A DNA stretch of 64,000 nt from Methylophilus sp. 14 (GTDB lineage: Bacteria > Pseudomonadota > Gammaproteobacteria > Burkholderiales > Methylophilaceae): NCBI RefSeq assembly GCF_015354345.1, contig NZ_JADKYS010000006.1, positions 1 through 64,000 on the forward strand, read 5' to 3'. The translations under genes were made by a program, and so were the position numbers. The notes beneath the pieces are model-generated. The model ran no database searches and was not told the DNA's origin. It worked only from the letters and a program-made list of their open reading frames with translations. Each line of letters opens with the position of its first letter. Position 1 is the stretch's first letter. Of the stretch, positions 36,954 through 49,400 are shown in pieces.

Positions 36954-39900
36954 ATGGCAGTTTCACTCCCCGTTATCGGGCATCCGCAGCGTTTTTCTTT
37001 TCAAAGTCAGGGCCTGGATAGCCGGGCATTGGCCGAGCTGGCCTGTGGTTTAAAAGCAACAAATACACCGCTGGTGGTACTCACTGCGAGTGCGTTTGAA
37101 GCACAGCGCCTAATGGATGAAATCCCGTTTTTTGGCCGAGAGAGTAAGGGCGAGGCCATTCAGGTGCATTTACTGCCAGACTGGGAAACACTGCCTTACG
37201 ATGTGTTTTCGCCGCATCCTGATTTAACCTCCGAGCGTCTGGCCACGCTGTATCAGCTCAGCCAGAACCAGAGCAATGTAGTGATTGTGCCGATGGCGAC
37301 GGCCTTGCTCCGGCTGCCACCGGTCGCCTATTTGGCGGCACATACTTTTATGCTCAAAAAAGGGCAAAAGCTGGACGTCGACGCCTTACGCAATCAGTGT
37401 GCGCAAGCGGGGTATCACCATGTGAGTCAGGTCATGGGGCCGGGCGAATTCAGTGTACGTGGTGGCCTGGTTGATTTGTATCCCATGGGCAGCGCATTCC
37501 CATATCGCATAGACTTGTTTGATGACGAAATCGAGACCATACGCACCTTTGATATCGACACTCAGCGCAGCGTCTATCCCGTGCCAGAAATCCGTATGTT
37601 GCCTGCGCGCGAGTTCCCCATGGATGAGGCGGCGATTACACGCTTCCGTAGCCAGTTCAGGGAATACTTTGAAGGCGATCCGCAGCGCGCCAAAATTTAT
37701 AAAGATGTGAGCAAAGGCACGCCCAGTGGCGGTGTAGAATGGTATTTGCCTTTGTTTTTTGAACAAACGGCCACCTTGTTTGATTACCTGCCTGCGCAAA
37801 CAATGTTGTGCCTGCATGGTGACCTCGATAAAGCCGCCCAAACTTTTTGGGCCGATGCCAATAGCCGCTACAAGCTCATGGCATACGACCCCGAAAAGCC
37901 TATCATGCGGCCAGAAAGCCTGCTGCAGAAGGCCGATGATTTTTTCAGGCAAACCCATGCGTTTGCCATGGTGAGCCAGCAACTGGATATTAAAAAATTA
38001 TTGCCAGCGGTTGATGTAGACCGACGTGCCGAGCAACCGCTACATAAATTGCAGGACTTTATCGGCCAGTTTGCTGGCCGAGTATTGATTGCGGCAGAAA
38101 GCTTGGGCCGGCGCGAAACCATTGCCCAGTTATTTGCCGAGCACGGCTTAACGTTCTCGCTCACCGAAGATTGGGCTGGCTTTGCGCAGTCCACCTTCCA
38201 GGTCATGCTGGGCGTTGCACCACTGCATCAAGGCATGGTCGATGACAACCTGGCGGTGATTACTGAAGCTGAGCTTTATGCCAGCACCGTGCGCCAGCAA
38301 CGGCGCCGTAACCAGGAAAAAGCGCGCAATGCCGAAGGCATGCTTAAGGACTTGTCCGAGCTGCGCCTGGATGATCCGGTGGTTCACGAGCAGCATGGGG
38401 TAGGGCGCTACAAAGGTCTGGTCAATATTGACTTTGGTGAGGGTGAAACTGAGTTATTGCTAATTGAGTATTTTGGCGATGACAAACTGTATGTGCCCGT
38501 GTCGCAACTGTTCCTGATTTCACGTTATTCTGGCGGCCCGCCAGAGAGCGCACCGTTGCATCGCTTGGGTAGCGGCCAATGGGACAAAGCCAAGAAAAAA
38601 GCCCTTAAGCAAATCCGTGATACGGCGGCAGAGTTACTGAACTTGTACGCGCAGCGCGCCTCGCGTCGTGGGCATGCATTTACGCTCAGTTTGCATGATT
38701 ACGAAGCGTTCTGTGAAGGCTTCCCGTTTGAGGAGACACCAGACCAGCTGGAGGCGATTGAAAACGTCATTAAAGACATGCAATCCGGTCGACCCATGGA
38801 TCGATTGGTCTGTGGCGATGTTGGCTTTGGTAAAACTGAGGTCGCTTTGCGTGCTGCTTTTGTGGCCGTGATGGGCGGCCGTCAGGTAGCCGTGTTGGTG
38901 CCAACCACCTTGCTGGCTGAGCAGCATTACCAGAACTTCTGTGACCGCTTTGCCGAATGGCCGATCAAAATTGCCGAAATTTCCCGTTTTAGAACTGCCA
39001 AAGAACAGGCAGAGGCGCTTAAAGGTCTGGCCGATGGCAGCATTGATATCATCATCGGCACGCACAGACTGATCCAGAAAGATGTGCAGTTTAAAAACCT
39101 GGGCCTGGCGATTCTGGACGAAGAGCATCGCTTTGGCGTGCGCCAGAAAGAGCAAATGAAAGCGTTACGCGCAGAAGTCGACGTGTTAACGCTGACGGCG
39201 ACGCCGATTCCACGCACCTTGAGCATGGCGATGGAAGGCTTGCGAGAGTTCTCGGTGATTTCGACGCCGCCACAAAAACGGCTGGCGATTAAAACTTTCC
39301 ACACGCCATATTCTGACGGCATCATCCGCGAAGCGGTCATGCGTGAGTTCAAGCGCGGCGGCCAGGTGTATTTCCTGCATAACGAGGTGGATACCATTTA
39401 TGTGATGAAGGAAAAACTGGAGAAGATCGTGCCAGAAGCCCGCATTGCGATTGGCCATGGCCAGTTACGCGAACGCGAGCTGGAGCACGTCATGCGCGAC
39501 TTTTACCAGCAACGCGCCAATTTGTTGCTGTGTACCACCATTGTTGAAACCGGCATTGACGTGCCCACCGCCAACACCATGATTATCAACAAAGCCGATA
39601 TGTTTGGCCTGGCGCAATTGCATCAATTGCGTGGCCGCGTCGGCCGCAGCCATCATCAGGCGTATACCTATTTGCTCACGGACCCGGACCGTAACATCAC
39701 GCCACAGGCGCAAAAGCGCCTTGATGCGATTCAGTTGCTCGAAGACCTGGGCGCAGGCTTTCACCTGGCCATGCATGACCTCGAAATCCGCGGGGCAGGT
39801 GAGCTGCTAGGTGACAGCCAAAGTGGTGAAATGCAGGAAATCGGCTTTAACCTGTATTCCGATATGCTCAATCACGCCGTGAAACAGCTCAAGGCTGGTA

Positions 39901-40361
39901 AAGAACCAGACCTGGACGCACCATTAGGCGTGACGACAGAAATCAACCTGCATACGCCAGCCTTGCTGCCAAATAACTACTGCCCGGATGTACACGAGCG
40001 CCTGGTGATTTACAAACGGCTGGCCAACTGCGAGGACGACGACGCACTCGACGCCATGCAGGAAGAACTGATAGACCGCTTTGGCTTATTGCCAGAGCCG
40101 GGCGAAGCCCTAATCGCATGCCACCGCCTGCGCATTGCGGCCAAACCGCTAGGCATTATTAAAATCGACGCCTCAGATGCCGCCATTCAGTTGCAGTTTA
40201 ATGTGAAGGCCGACCTTGACCCGATGAAACTGATCAGCCTGTTGCAACGCGACAAACGCTGCCGCATGAATGGGCCGGATAAATTACGGGTAAGCGTGCA
40301 GTTGGGTAATCTCAATCACCGTGTAGAGTTGGTGAAATCATTGTTGAAAGAGTTTTCTTAA
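36954..40361 (+). CDS. mfd: Transcription-repair coupling factor
   Basis: Mfd removes stalled RNA polymerase and recruits UvrA. The 1135-aa product has the UvrB-homology region, the CarD-like RNA-polymerase-interacting domain (VVHEQHGVGRYKGLV, about 475), a RecG-like translocase with Walker A GDVGFGKTEVALRAAF and DEEHRFG, the TRG motif region GLAQLHQLRGRVGRS, and the C-terminal TRCF domain. Length is standard. A terminator follows directly. Confidence 0.97.
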   Translation: MAVSLPVIGHPQRFSFQSQGLDSRALAELACGLKATNTPLVVLTASAFEAQRLMDEIPFFGRESKGEAIQVHLLPDWETLPYDVFSPHPDLTSERLATLYQLSQNQSNVVIVPMATALLRLPPVAYLAAHTFMLKKGQKLDVDALRNQCAQAGYHHVSQVMGPGEFSVRGGLVDLYPMGSAFPYRIDLFDDEIETIRTFDIDTQRSVYPVPEIRMLPAREFPMDEAAITRFRSQFREYFEGDPQRAKIYKDVSKGTPSGGVEWYLPLFFEQTATLFDYLPAQTMLCLHGDLDKAAQTFWADANSRYKLMAYDPEKPIMRPESLLQKADDFFRQTHAFAMVSQQLDIKKLLPAVDVDRRAEQPLHKLQDFIGQFAGRVLIAAESLGRRETIAQLFAEHGLTFSLTEDWAGFAQSTFQVMLGVAPLHQGMVDDNLAVITEAELYASTVRQQRRRNQEKARNAEGMLKDLSELRLDDPVVHEQHGVGRYKGLVNIDFGEGETELLLIEYFGDDKLYVPVSQLFLISRYSGGPPESAPLHRLGSGQWDKAKKKALKQIRDTAAELLNLYAQRASRRGHAFTLSLHDYEAFCEGFPFEETPDQLEAIENVIKDMQSGRPMDRLVCGDVGFGKTEVALRAAFVAVMGGRQVAVLVPTTLLAEQHYQNFCDRFAEWPIKIAEISRFRTAKEQAEALKGLADGSIDIIIGTHRLIQKDVQFKNLGLAILDEEHRFGVRQKEQMKALRAEVDVLTLTATPIPRTLSMAMEGLREFSVISTPPQKRLAIKTFHTPYSDGIIREAVMREFKRGGQVYFLHNEVDTIYVMKEKLEKIVPEARIAIGHGQLRERELEHVMRDFYQQRANLLLCTTIVETGIDVPTANTMIINKADMFGLAQLHQLRGRVGRSHHQAYTYLLTDPDRNITPQAQKRLDAIQLLEDLGAGFHLAMHDLEIRGAGELLGDSQSGEMQEIGFNLYSDMLNHAVKQLKAGKEPDLDAPLGVTTEINLHTPALLPNNYCPDVHERLVIYKRLANCEDDDALDAMQEELIDRFGLLPEPGEALIACHRLRIAAKPLGIIKIDASDAAIQLQFNVKADLDPMKLISLLQRDKRCRMNGPDKLRVSVQLGNLNHRVELVKSLLKEFS

Positions 40362-40370
40362 TCAGAATTA

Positions 40371-40401
40371 AAAAGGCCAATGCTTTTTGTATTGGCCTTT
40401 T
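40371..40401. terminator. Terminator between mfd and the RTX protease gene
   Basis: The stem AAAGGCCAAT / ATTGGCCTTT with a 9-nt loop is flanked by A- and T-rich runs on both sides. It can serve mfd and the convergent protease gene. Confidence 0.8.
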
Positions 40402-40422
40402 GGTCAAGCTTAGCGTAAGTTG

Positions 40423-43400
40423 TTAAGCATTGATGATTAGTTTGTTTTGACTAATTAAGCTAGCAATTAAATCAGCCTCATTTGTACCGGCAAGCAAGTT
40501 TAGGCCAATTAAGGTAATGTGCTGATTTTCTGTGGCTGAAGAGTAGTTGCCGCCAATAAACCCGCCAGTATTGCTAATTCTAAGCTCGGTATTGGTTACA
40601 CCCGCGGTGACGCTAGTCGTGATGTCCAGATAGTTCAGAATATTTCCGCTGGATTCACCAATCAATAAATCTCTTAAATCTAGCTTATCTTCAGTTGAAC
40701 TAAAGTCTGCGATTTTATCTATCGCGGGCTTTCCATTACTGCCTTTGTCCGCAAGCGCCCATACAAAGGTATCGGCACCTGTTCCGCCAATGAGGATGTC
40801 ATTACCTATGCCACCTATCAGCGTATCATTATCTGCGCCACCATTTAAGCTATCATTGCCTGTCCCGCCTGCAAGCAAGTCATTCCCAGCGCCGCCATAA
40901 AGTGTGTCATTGCCTGCACCGCCGGACAGTGTGTTGTTGCTACTGTTTCCGGTAATCACATTATTAAGGTTGTTGCCTGTTCCATTGATAGCTGTACCAG
41001 TCAGCGTGAGATTCTCAAGATTAGCGCCAAGTGTATAACTTATACTAGCTTTCACTTCGTCGATACCTCCACCATAATTGGTTTGTGGAGTTGAGATTCT
41101 CTGAATCTCGCCAGTCAGCGTATCTTTTATAAATACATCATCGCTAAAGTTTGTGTCATTAGGTACTAGATTTGTTGAGGAACTGCTAAAAATAACATAG
41201 CGTCCATCTGCAGAAAAACTTGGGTTGCGGCTATTATTGTTAACTAGATAATCTCCTGCGTTACCTTCGGCATCGGATGTGATTCGCTGTATTTCACCCG
41301 TTACGATATTCTTAAGAAAAATATCGTTTGAATATAAATTGGCTGAATCTGGAATTAAATTATTTGCATAACTGCTGATTAAAACATGAGCTCCATCTGG
41401 TGAAAAACCGTATGAGATACTTGCATCATCCCCTTGTATGCCGTTTGCATTTGTAGATACTAGCTGAACCTCGCCTGTTAACAAGTTTTTTACAAAAACT
41501 TGACTAACTGAATATCCAAATCGACCATTACTCACTGGAACGATATTAGTTGCTGCGCTTGAAAAAATAATAGAATTTCCATCGGGTGAGAAAAAGGCTC
41601 TACCACTGCCGGCATTATAAAATTCGCCATTGTTATCTTTTGTCACTACTTCTACCGTGCCTGTTTGAAGATTTTTGATCAGTATTTGATTGCGCGACCC
41701 AGCATAGTCCCCTGTAAGACTTGCTTCACTGCTCTCAAATATCACGTAGTCTCCGTTTGGTGAGAATGCAGCTGTTCCGATCGCATGGTTTCCAGTGACG
41801 AGTTTTTCAACAACTCCTGTTTGCGTGTCCTTAATATAAACTCCTGAATGAGACCATCCATTAGAGACTAAGTTACTTGCAAAGCTTTTTAATAATACAT
41901 ATCGTCCGTCAGCAGATATATCCATCCCAGAAGATGCTTTATTTGCTTGATCGCCTGAGGCGTTCGTTGAAATAAGTTTAGTTTCACCTGTAATTAAATT
42001 TTTGAGAAATACATCTTGTAAGTTATTGCGGTCATTTGCTACTAAATTACTTGCACTACTTGTGATAAGGGAAAATTCACCATTACTCGATAAAATAGCA
42101 TCAGCATTGCCATTTGCTTGCTTACCCTGCGCATTATTTGTTATTGATTGTATTTCACCTGTTTGGAGGTTTTTTAGAAAAACTTCACGTATTTGTAAAA
42201 GATCTGTGTTGTCTGGTAACAGGTTCGTTGCGGTGCTCGAGAAAATCACGAACTTACCATCGGATGAAAAGCGTGCATTGTCGCTATCACCATTTTCTGC
42301 TTGCGTCGTGTTGCTATACTTATTCGTTAACTCAATGACGACATCCAATGGATTATCGACAATATAAGTATCATCACCATTGCCACCGATGAGTTTGTCT
42401 ACGCCAGCACCACCGTCAAGGATATTGTTGCCTGCATTGCCTGTGATGGTATTTGCGAGAGCGTTACCGGTGCCATTCAGGGCGGCGGTGCCACCGTTTG
42501 CTGAGCCATCAGTCAGGGTCAGGTTATCAACGTTATCTGAGAGGGTATAACTGACACTTGCTTTAACGAGGTCAGTGCCTTCGTTGAGATCTTCAACCGC
42601 GAAATCATTCTCATCATCGACGATGTAGGTATCGTTGCCTTTACCGCCGATGAGGGTGTCTGCACCAGCCCCACCATCGAGTATATTGTTGCTTGTATTA
42701 CCTTTGATGAAGTTGGTTAGATCGTTACCTGTACCATTAATGGCAGACGTTCCAGTCAGCTCAAGGAACTCGACATAATTGCTCAGTGTATAGCTGACAC
42801 TTGTCTTGACCCAGTCTACACCTTCGCCATCGTTCTCAATGACTTGGTCGGCAATGTTATCGACGACATAAGTATCATCGCCATCGCCACCAATCATGGT
42901 ATCAGCACCTGTGCCGCCATTTAGTGTATCGTCACCAAGGCCGCCAGTTAAGGTGTTTGCTGCAGCATTTCCGGTCAGGACATTATTTGCATCGTTGCCA
43001 GTGAGGTTGAGTTTGCTAGAAGAAGTCAGGCTTGCATCCAGGTTTTCTACGTTGGCTAGGCCACCGTTAAGAGTAAGCGTCGTAGCCGTTGTGAGCTTAA
43101 CGTTGCCTCTTAGTTGAATCGTGTCACTGCCATCACCTGAGGCATCCTCAATAATAATATCCTGCAAGCTAGCTGCAGTGGCTCCCGCATTGATATTAGT
43201 AATAAGGTCTACAATATATGTGTCACTGCTATTTCCGCCTACCAAGGTGTCTACGCCTGCACCACCGTCAAATGTATGCGAGTAGTCATTGCCAATAATG
43301 TAATTGGCTAAGCTATTACCGATAAAGTGGGAGAATGCGCCATAGGTATTATTGGCATCTAAGTTCTCTACGTTGAGCGGCATTAAGTATTTGTTCATGA

Positions 43401-46308
43401 GACCATTATTGCCTGCGGCAGAGAGAATAATGCTATCTATGCCAGCATTCAGGCTCTCTATCACGGTATCTTGTGTCACAGGTTTGGCTGCACTCGCAAA
43501 TAAGTAAGTCACCTCATAGATGTCATTACCAGCACCGCCTATGAGTGTGTCTGAGCCATCCCAGCCACCACTTAGCCGGTTATTGCCTGCATTGCCTCTG
43601 ATAATGTTATTTAACTCGTTACCATAGCCATCAATATTTTCAGTACCTGTTAATGTGAGGTTCTCGACATTGTAATTCAGCGCAAAACTTACTGATGATA
43701 AGACGATATCAATACCGCCGGCTGCTCCAGCAATGGTTTCAATCGCTTGGTCGTTAATATCATCAACAATGTAAGTATCATTGCCCGCACCACCTTGCAT
43801 ATCGTCCCGATTGCCGCCGCCATCTAAAATATTGTTGCCTGAGTTTCCTATCAACAAGTTACTGCCTGCATTGCCGGTTGCATTTAAATGTGCGGTACCC
43901 AGCAGCGTGAGATATTCAACATTGGCATAATTAGCGAGAGAGAGGCTAATAGAGGATAGGATAGTATCGACGCCTTCGTCTGCTAAAAAGGTATCGCTAT
44001 TCACCTGCTCGATAATGACATCACCAATGTTATCTACATAATAAGTATCCCAACCCTTGCCGCCTATCATTCTGTCTGCACCAGCACCGCCATTCAGGGT
44101 GTCGTTCCCCAATCCGCCCTCCAGAATATTGGCTGCGTTATTGCCAATGAGGGTGTTGTCCTCATCGTTACCCTTGAGAGTGAGTTTGGTAGTACCCGTA
44201 GCTGAAGCATCAATGTTTTCAATATTAGTCCAACGGTTAAGAGAAACATCAATCGTTGATGATAGGGTTGCGCTACCGCGCAGTTTGATCGTGTCGATCC
44301 CTTGCGATGTACCGCTATATTCAGTCACGGTGTCGTCAAAGTTGATGCTGCCCGCTGAAATCTTAAGGTCAAGGATGTAAGTGTCGTTACCAAGCCCACC
44401 GACGAGTGTGTCTGTACCAGCACCACCATCAACAATGTTATCTGAATCATTGCCAATGATAGTGTTGGCGAGTCCGTTACCTGTTAGGTTGAGATTAGTG
44501 TCAGCAGTCAATGAGGCGTCGAGGTTCTCAAGGTTAGCGCCTAATGTGATTGTGGATGCATTGAGCATGCCTGTATAAATGGTACGTAGTTGCACAGTAT
44601 CAATGCCTGAGTATGCAACAGCGGTTTCAGTGATAGTGTCTTGCAGAGCTACTTTGTAGTTGGCAGCGGTAGTGCCTGTACGGACGAGGTCAACGATGTA
44701 AGTATCGTTGCCGTTGCCACCGATGAGCTTGTCTACACCAGCACCACCGTCAAGGATGTTATTGCCTGCATTACCTGTGATGGTGTTTGCGAGTGCGTTG
44801 CCAGTGCCATTGATAGCATTCGTTCCGGTAAGTGTCAGGTTTTCTACATGGGCAACATTAGTCGCATCAAGTGTGTAAGTGATACTTGCTCTAACGAGGT
44901 CAATGCCTTCATTCGCTCGTTCAATAACAGTCACATCTTCATCGTCGACAATATACGTGTCGTTACCTTTATCACCACTCAGGGTATCAATGCCGCCTTT
45001 ACCGTCCAGAGTATTGTTACCAGCATTACCTGTGATGATGTTATCTAAAGTATTACCGGTACCATTGATGGTAGCAGTGCCAGTGAGCGTCAGGTTCTCT
45101 ACATTGTCTGCCAGCTTAAAGCTGATACTGGCTTTGATGAGGTCTGTGCCTTCGTTTAGCGCTTCAATGACGGAATCTGCAACGTTGTCGACGATGTAAG
45201 TATCATTACCGTCACCCCCCGCCATGGTGTCAGCACCTGCACCCCCGTCTAATATGTTATTCCCACTGTTGCCGGTAATTCTGTCGTTACCACTACCACC
45301 CGTAGCATTCTCAATCACGACATTAAACGCAATTGCAATATTGTCTTGTTGCACTGCGGCATTATTAAAGCCTACTTTAAAAGTTTTGCCCAATTGGCTG
45401 AAGGAGCCTGCCTCAAGGTTAATGACTCCTCCCGTAGATGAAACATACTTAATAGTGTCATTACCGCCAGCATCCCAAATTGTTTGGTAATAACGTTGCG
45501 AAGATGAGAATACATACACATTGTCATTCACGTTATAGTCGTTGTTAGCACCGTATAAGTGTTGAATGGCTAAAATGTCATACAGCATGGGCGTCGTCGG
45601 ATAATATTCGTTCAATCCATCGAAGTTGAGCCCTGGGCGGTCTGAGTAGCTCATGACGGTATATTGAATATAGTCAAGATCAATCGGTAACCCGATATCG
45701 CCTTCTTCCTCTGCAAATGAGTGATCAAGACCTAGTGCATGGCCAATCTCATGCAAGCCCGCAAAATACCCCATAGCCCCTGTTGCAAAATTATTACCGG
45801 GTTGATCAGGCTGGTTTTTGTTAAACCAGATATCACCACTTCTCGTGTAAGGGATAATGTCAGAATAGTCATACCAGTATGGGTCAACAGTGTAGGTGTA
45901 AGCATAAAGCTCAGGCGACATGGAGCCACCACTGGTAAAGCCAACGCGGATGTCGCCCACTGCCGTAGGCGTTTCATTAACCTTAATAAAGTCCAGGTTG
46001 GCGACATTGGCCCAAGCGTTTAATGCCAGCGTAATGCCGTTTTGTTGACTACTGGTGAGTGGGGTGAGTGATACATAGTCGGGTGTGCCGTCGGATGTCT
46101 CATCAAAGTCATAGCCGTTGATCGGGTCTTGCGACCAATACGCATCATTTCTCGAAGTCGGGAAACTATAGTAAACCGTTGCAGCACTGCCAATCGGACC
46201 ACCCCATTTGTTACCCAGCAACAATACGTTGATGTAAGGGTTGCTTGAGCTTGAGCTAGCATCAAAGATGGAGATTTCACTGGTGGTGTAAGGGGTGGGG
46301 GCGGTCAT
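40423..46308 (-). CDS. Giant serralysin-type RTX metalloprotease with an inserted beta-propeller
   Basis: The 1961-aa product begins with an M10 metzincin catalytic domain: zinc site [11 protein letters not shown] (His186, Glu187, His190, His196) and the Met-turn in VMSYSD (Met219). Then come many Ca-binding nonapeptide blocks (GGxGxDxhx, e.g. [15 protein letters not shown]) with ENLTLTG strand repeats. Residues about 1327-1745 hold seven repeats of the type FSPDGxYVIFSS...FxKNLxTGExQxIS, a TolB-like propeller set inside one RTX unit. A type I secretion C-terminal region ends in [15 protein letters not shown]. No signal peptide, as expected for T1SS cargo; no transporter is in the window. Serralysins degrade proteins outside the cell. 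Confidence 0.9.
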   Translation of the reverse strand: MTAPTPYTTSEISIFDASSSSSNPYINVLLLGNKWGGPIGSAATVYYSFPTSRNDAYWSQDPINGYDFDETSDGTPDYVSLTPLTSSQQNGITLALNAWANVANLDFIKVNETPTAVGDIRVGFTSGGSMSPELYAYTYTVDPYWYDYSDIIPYTRSGDIWFNKNQPDQPGNNFATGAMGYFAGLHEIGHALGLDHSFAEEEGDIGLPIDLDYIQYTVMSYSDRPGLNFDGLNEYYPTTPMLYDILAIQHLYGANNDYNVNDNVYVFSSSQRYYQTIWDAGGNDTIKYVSSTGGVINLEAGSFSQLGKTFKVGFNNAAVQQDNIAIAFNVVIENATGGSGNDRITGNSGNNILDGGAGADTMAGGDGNDTYIVDNVADSVIEALNEGTDLIKASISFKLADNVENLTLTGTATINGTGNTLDNIITGNAGNNTLDGKGGIDTLSGDKGNDTYIVDDEDVTVIERANEGIDLVRASITYTLDATNVAHVENLTLTGTNAINGTGNALANTITGNAGNNILDGGAGVDKLIGGNGNDTYIVDLVRTGTTAANYKVALQDTITETAVAYSGIDTVQLRTIYTGMLNASTITLGANLENLDASLTADTNLNLTGNGLANTIIGNDSDNIVDGGAGTDTLVGGLGNDTYILDLKISAGSINFDDTVTEYSGTSQGIDTIKLRGSATLSSTIDVSLNRWTNIENIDASATGTTKLTLKGNDEDNTLIGNNAANILEGGLGNDTLNGGAGADRMIGGKGWDTYYVDNIGDVIIEQVNSDTFLADEGVDTILSSISLSLANYANVEYLTLLGTAHLNATGNAGSNLLIGNSGNNILDGGGNRDDMQGGAGNDTYIVDDINDQAIETIAGAAGGIDIVLSSVSFALNYNVENLTLTGTENIDGYGNELNNIIRGNAGNNRLSGGWDGSDTLIGGAGNDIYEVTYLFASAAKPVTQDTVIESLNAGIDSIILSAAGNNGLMNKYLMPLNVENLDANNTYGAFSHFIGNSLANYIIGNDYSHTFDGGAGVDTLVGGNSSDTYIVDLITNINAGATAASLQDIIIEDASGDGSDTIQLRGNVKLTTATTLTLNGGLANVENLDASLTSSSKLNLTGNDANNVLTGNAAANTLTGGLGDDTLNGGTGADTMIGGDGDDTYVVDNIADQVIENDGEGVDWVKTSVSYTLSNYVEFLELTGTSAINGTGNDLTNFIKGNTSNNILDGGAGADTLIGGKGNDTYIVDDENDFAVEDLNEGTDLVKASVSYTLSDNVDNLTLTDGSANGGTAALNGTGNALANTITGNAGNNILDGGAGVDKLIGGNGDDTYIVDNPLDVVIELTNKYSNTTQAENGDSDNARFSSDGKFVIFSSTATNLLPDNTDLLQIREVFLKNLQTGEIQSITNNAQGKQANGNADAILSSNGEFSLITSSASNLVANDRNNLQDVFLKNLITGETKLISTNASGDQANKASSGMDISADGRYVLLKSFASNLVSNGWSHSGVYIKDTQTGVVEKLVTGNHAIGTAAFSPNGDYVIFESSEASLTGDYAGSRNQILIKNLQTGTVEVVTKDNNGEFYNAGSGRAFFSPDGNSIIFSSAATNIVPVSNGRFGYSVSQVFVKNLLTGEVQLVSTNANGIQGDDASISYGFSPDGAHVLISSYANNLIPDSANLYSNDIFLKNIVTGEIQRITSDAEGNAGDYLVNNNSRNPSFSADGRYVIFSSSSTNLVPNDTNFSDDVFIKDTLTGEIQRISTPQTNYGGGIDEVKASISYTLGANLENLTLTGTAINGTGNNLNNVITGNSSNNTLSGGAGNDTLYGGAGNDLLAGGTGNDSLNGGADNDTLIGGIGNDILIGGTGADTFVWALADKGSNGKPAIDKIADFSSTEDKLDLRDLLIGESSGNILNYLDITTSVTAGVTNTELRISNTGGFIGGNYSSATENQHITLIGLNLLAGTNEADLIASLISQNKLIINA

Positions 46309-46336
46309 TTCAGCTCAACAGTCGGTTTATCACTAA

Positions 46337-46376
46337 AATACGAGAGAGTGCCTGTTTTTTAGGCATCCCTCGTATT
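46337..46376 (-). other. Hairpin between the two RTX genes
   Basis: Arms at 46337-46353 and 46361-46376 form a long imperfect stem (AATACGAG...TGCCT) with a short loop, followed on the minus strand by TTTT. It lies after the RTX gene at 46405-49539 and just ahead of the protease gene, so it may terminate the first or reduce read-through into the second. Confidence 0.5.
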
Positions 46377-46404
46377 ACACAGGCTCAGTCAGGTCGATTA
46401 GGCG

Positions 46405-49400
46405 CTAGTCGGTCAGCAAGTAATTGTTGTGCGTCAGATAACCAATCAATTGCGCGTCATTGTTTGCTGCCGTTTTTGTCGCAGTAAACAAGTTAAGGTT
46501 AGATAGAACAATATGAGCATCTTCTTTAGCGTCGTCATAAGTGCCGTTGGCAAATTCTCCTGTTGAGCTAATACGAATATGCGTTGAACCGCTTTCAAAG
46601 ACAATGTCGATATAGTTTTCGATTTGTGTGTTGTCTATCAGCAGATCTCTCAAGTCCAACTGATCTTTCTGCGCAATAGAAAAGTCAGTAATGGTATCCG
46701 TGTTGCCTGAGACATCACCAGGCGCCACCAGGTCGCTTGCAGTCCACTTGAATATATCTGCACCCAGGCCGCCTTTTAAGGTGTCATTACCCAACCCACC
46801 AATCAGCGTATCGTTACCCGCGCCGCCATCCAGCGTGTCGTCGCCCATACCACCATCAATAATGTTAGCGGCAGCATTGCCAATCAGGGTGTTATTAAAT
46901 TCACTGCCTGTCAGGTTGAGCTTGGTTGCCCCAGTAGCAGATGCATCTATGTTCTCAACATGCACCCATGAAATATCACCAGAGCTATCAAGCGACAGCG
47001 TTTTAGCCTCGGTGAGTGTGACAGCACCACGCAGCTTGATGGTATCAATGCCATCGGTTGTGCCATTAAATTCTACTACTGTATCGTCAATCGAAAGCAC
47101 TCCGGCAGTGGCTTTGAGGTCTAGGATATAAGTATCATCCCCTTCGCCGCCACGTAGAGTGTCTACGCCAGCGCCACCATCGAGGATGTTGTTAGCATCA
47201 TTGCCAGTGAGGGTGTTAGCGAGCGCATTGCCTGTGAGGTTGAGTTTGGTTAACCCTGTGTCTGAAGCATCCAGGTTCTCAAGGTTAGCGCCCAAAGTAA
47301 GGGTGGTGAAAGTGGTTGGTTCAGTAAAGGTGCCACGCAATATGACCGTGTCAGTACCAGAACCTGCGACAGCAGTTTCAGTGATGGTATCTTGCAGTGC
47401 GACTTTGTAGTTAGCAGGAGCAGTACCAGTACGTACGAGGTCAACGATGTAAGTGTCGTCGCCATTGCCGCCGATAAGCTTGTCTACGCCAGCGCCACCG
47501 TCAAGGATGTTATCGCCTGCATTGCCAGTAATTGTGTTTGCCAGAGCATTGCCGATGCCATTGATATGATCATTGCCAGTAAGCGTGAGGTTCTCAACAT
47601 TGGCAGCATTAGCGTAATCCAGTGTGTACGAGACACTTGCTTTAACGAGGTCAGTACCCCCATTTGCAGCTTCAATCACTTCGTCATCTTCGTCATCGAC
47701 GATATAGGTATCGTTGCCTTTGCCACCTTCCATGCTGTCAATACCGGCACCACCATCGAGTATGTTGTTACCAGCGTTGCCTGTGATGACATTATCTAAG
47801 TCATTACCGGTGCCGTTAATCGCAGCAGTACCAGTCAGTGTCAGATTCTCCAGGTTTGCACCTAGGGTATAACTGACACTTGCTTTGACGAGGTCAGTGC
47901 CTTCGTCTTCTAGTTCAGTGATGGCGTCAGCGATGTTATCGACGATATAAGTATCATCACCATCGCCGCCAGTCATAGAGTCAGCACCTGTACCGCCGTT
48001 TAAGGTGTCACTGCCCAACCCACCAATCAGCGTATCGTTACCCGCGCCGCCATCCAGCGTGTCGTCGCCCATACCACCATCAATAATGTTAGCGGCAGCA
48101 TTGCCAATCAGGGTGTTATTAAATTCACTGCCTGTCAGGTTGAGCTTGGTTGCCCCAGTAGCAGATGCATCTATGTTCTCAACATGCACCCATGAAATAT
48201 CACCAGAGCTATCAAGCGACAGCGTTTTAGCCTCGGTGAGTGTGACAGCACCACGCAGCTTGATGGTATCAATGCCATCGGTTGTGCCATTAAATTCTAC
48301 TACTGTATCGTCAATCGAAAGCACTCCGGCAGTGGCTTTGAGGTCTAGGATATAAGTATCATCCCCTTCGCCGCCACGTAGAGTGTCTACGCCAGCGCCA
48401 CCATCGAGGATGTTGTTAGCATCATTGCCAGTGAGGGTGTTAGCGAGCGCATTGCCTGTGAGGTTGAGTTTGGTTAACCCTGTGTCTGAAGCATCCAGGT
48501 TCTCAAGGTTAGCGCCCAAAGTAAGGGTGGTGAAAGTGGTTGGTTCAGTAAAGGTGCCACGCAATATGACCGTGTCAGTACCAGAACCTGCGACAGCAGT
48601 TTCAGTGATGGTATCTTGCAGTGCGACTTTGTAGTTAGCAGGAGCAGTACCAGTACGTACGAGGTCAACGATGTAAGTGTCGTCGCCATTGCCGCCGATA
48701 AGCTTGTCTACGCCAGCGCCACCGTCGAGAGAATCATTTCCAGCACCACCTATGAGTGTATCTAAACCATCTCCACCATTAAGAGTGTCGTTACCAATGC
48801 CGCCATCAAGTGTATTGTTACCTTCATTGCCAACGAGTGTTTGATCACCACTACCAGCTTGAATTGAGAAATTTCCAGAAAGATTGTTGCTAATGTAATT
48901 GAATAAGTTTGTGAGATCTGAATTGGCTTGGAAATCAGAAAGTTGCTCAAATGTTAACGCACTTAAAGACATGCCGCTAAACGATAACGAGTTTCCATTT
49001 GCATCAGATAGAGAGAAGTCTGAGACTGTACCACCAATAATATCTACGTCAGCATTAACTGAAATATTGCCTTTTAGACTGTAGGAGAAATCGTTATTGA
49101 CGACAGACATCTGCGTTAATGTGCCGCCGGTTATATCTGCTGAATAACTACTAACATTTAATCTTCCAACATATTGAATTGACTCATTATTTGTTTTTGA
49201 TTGATATGTAAAAGATGAGTAGTATCCAGTGTAGTATCCAGTGTAATAATTTAACGATACATTCCCGGCAACTTTGAAAGATCCCGTACTTGAATTGCTA
49301 AAATCAACAGAAGTCACTGTGATTATCGGGGAATCATCTACAAAGTGATTGCCTCTAATGACAATTTGGTTGCCATTATTATCGTAACCGGTTACTCGGG

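Noticed and set aside
42896-47410. Repeated Ser/Pro/Val-rich plus-strand frames under the RTX genes (e.g. 44057, 46691, 48005)
   Set aside because: They are the antisense of RTX repeats; similarity among them only mirrors the repeats on the coding strand.
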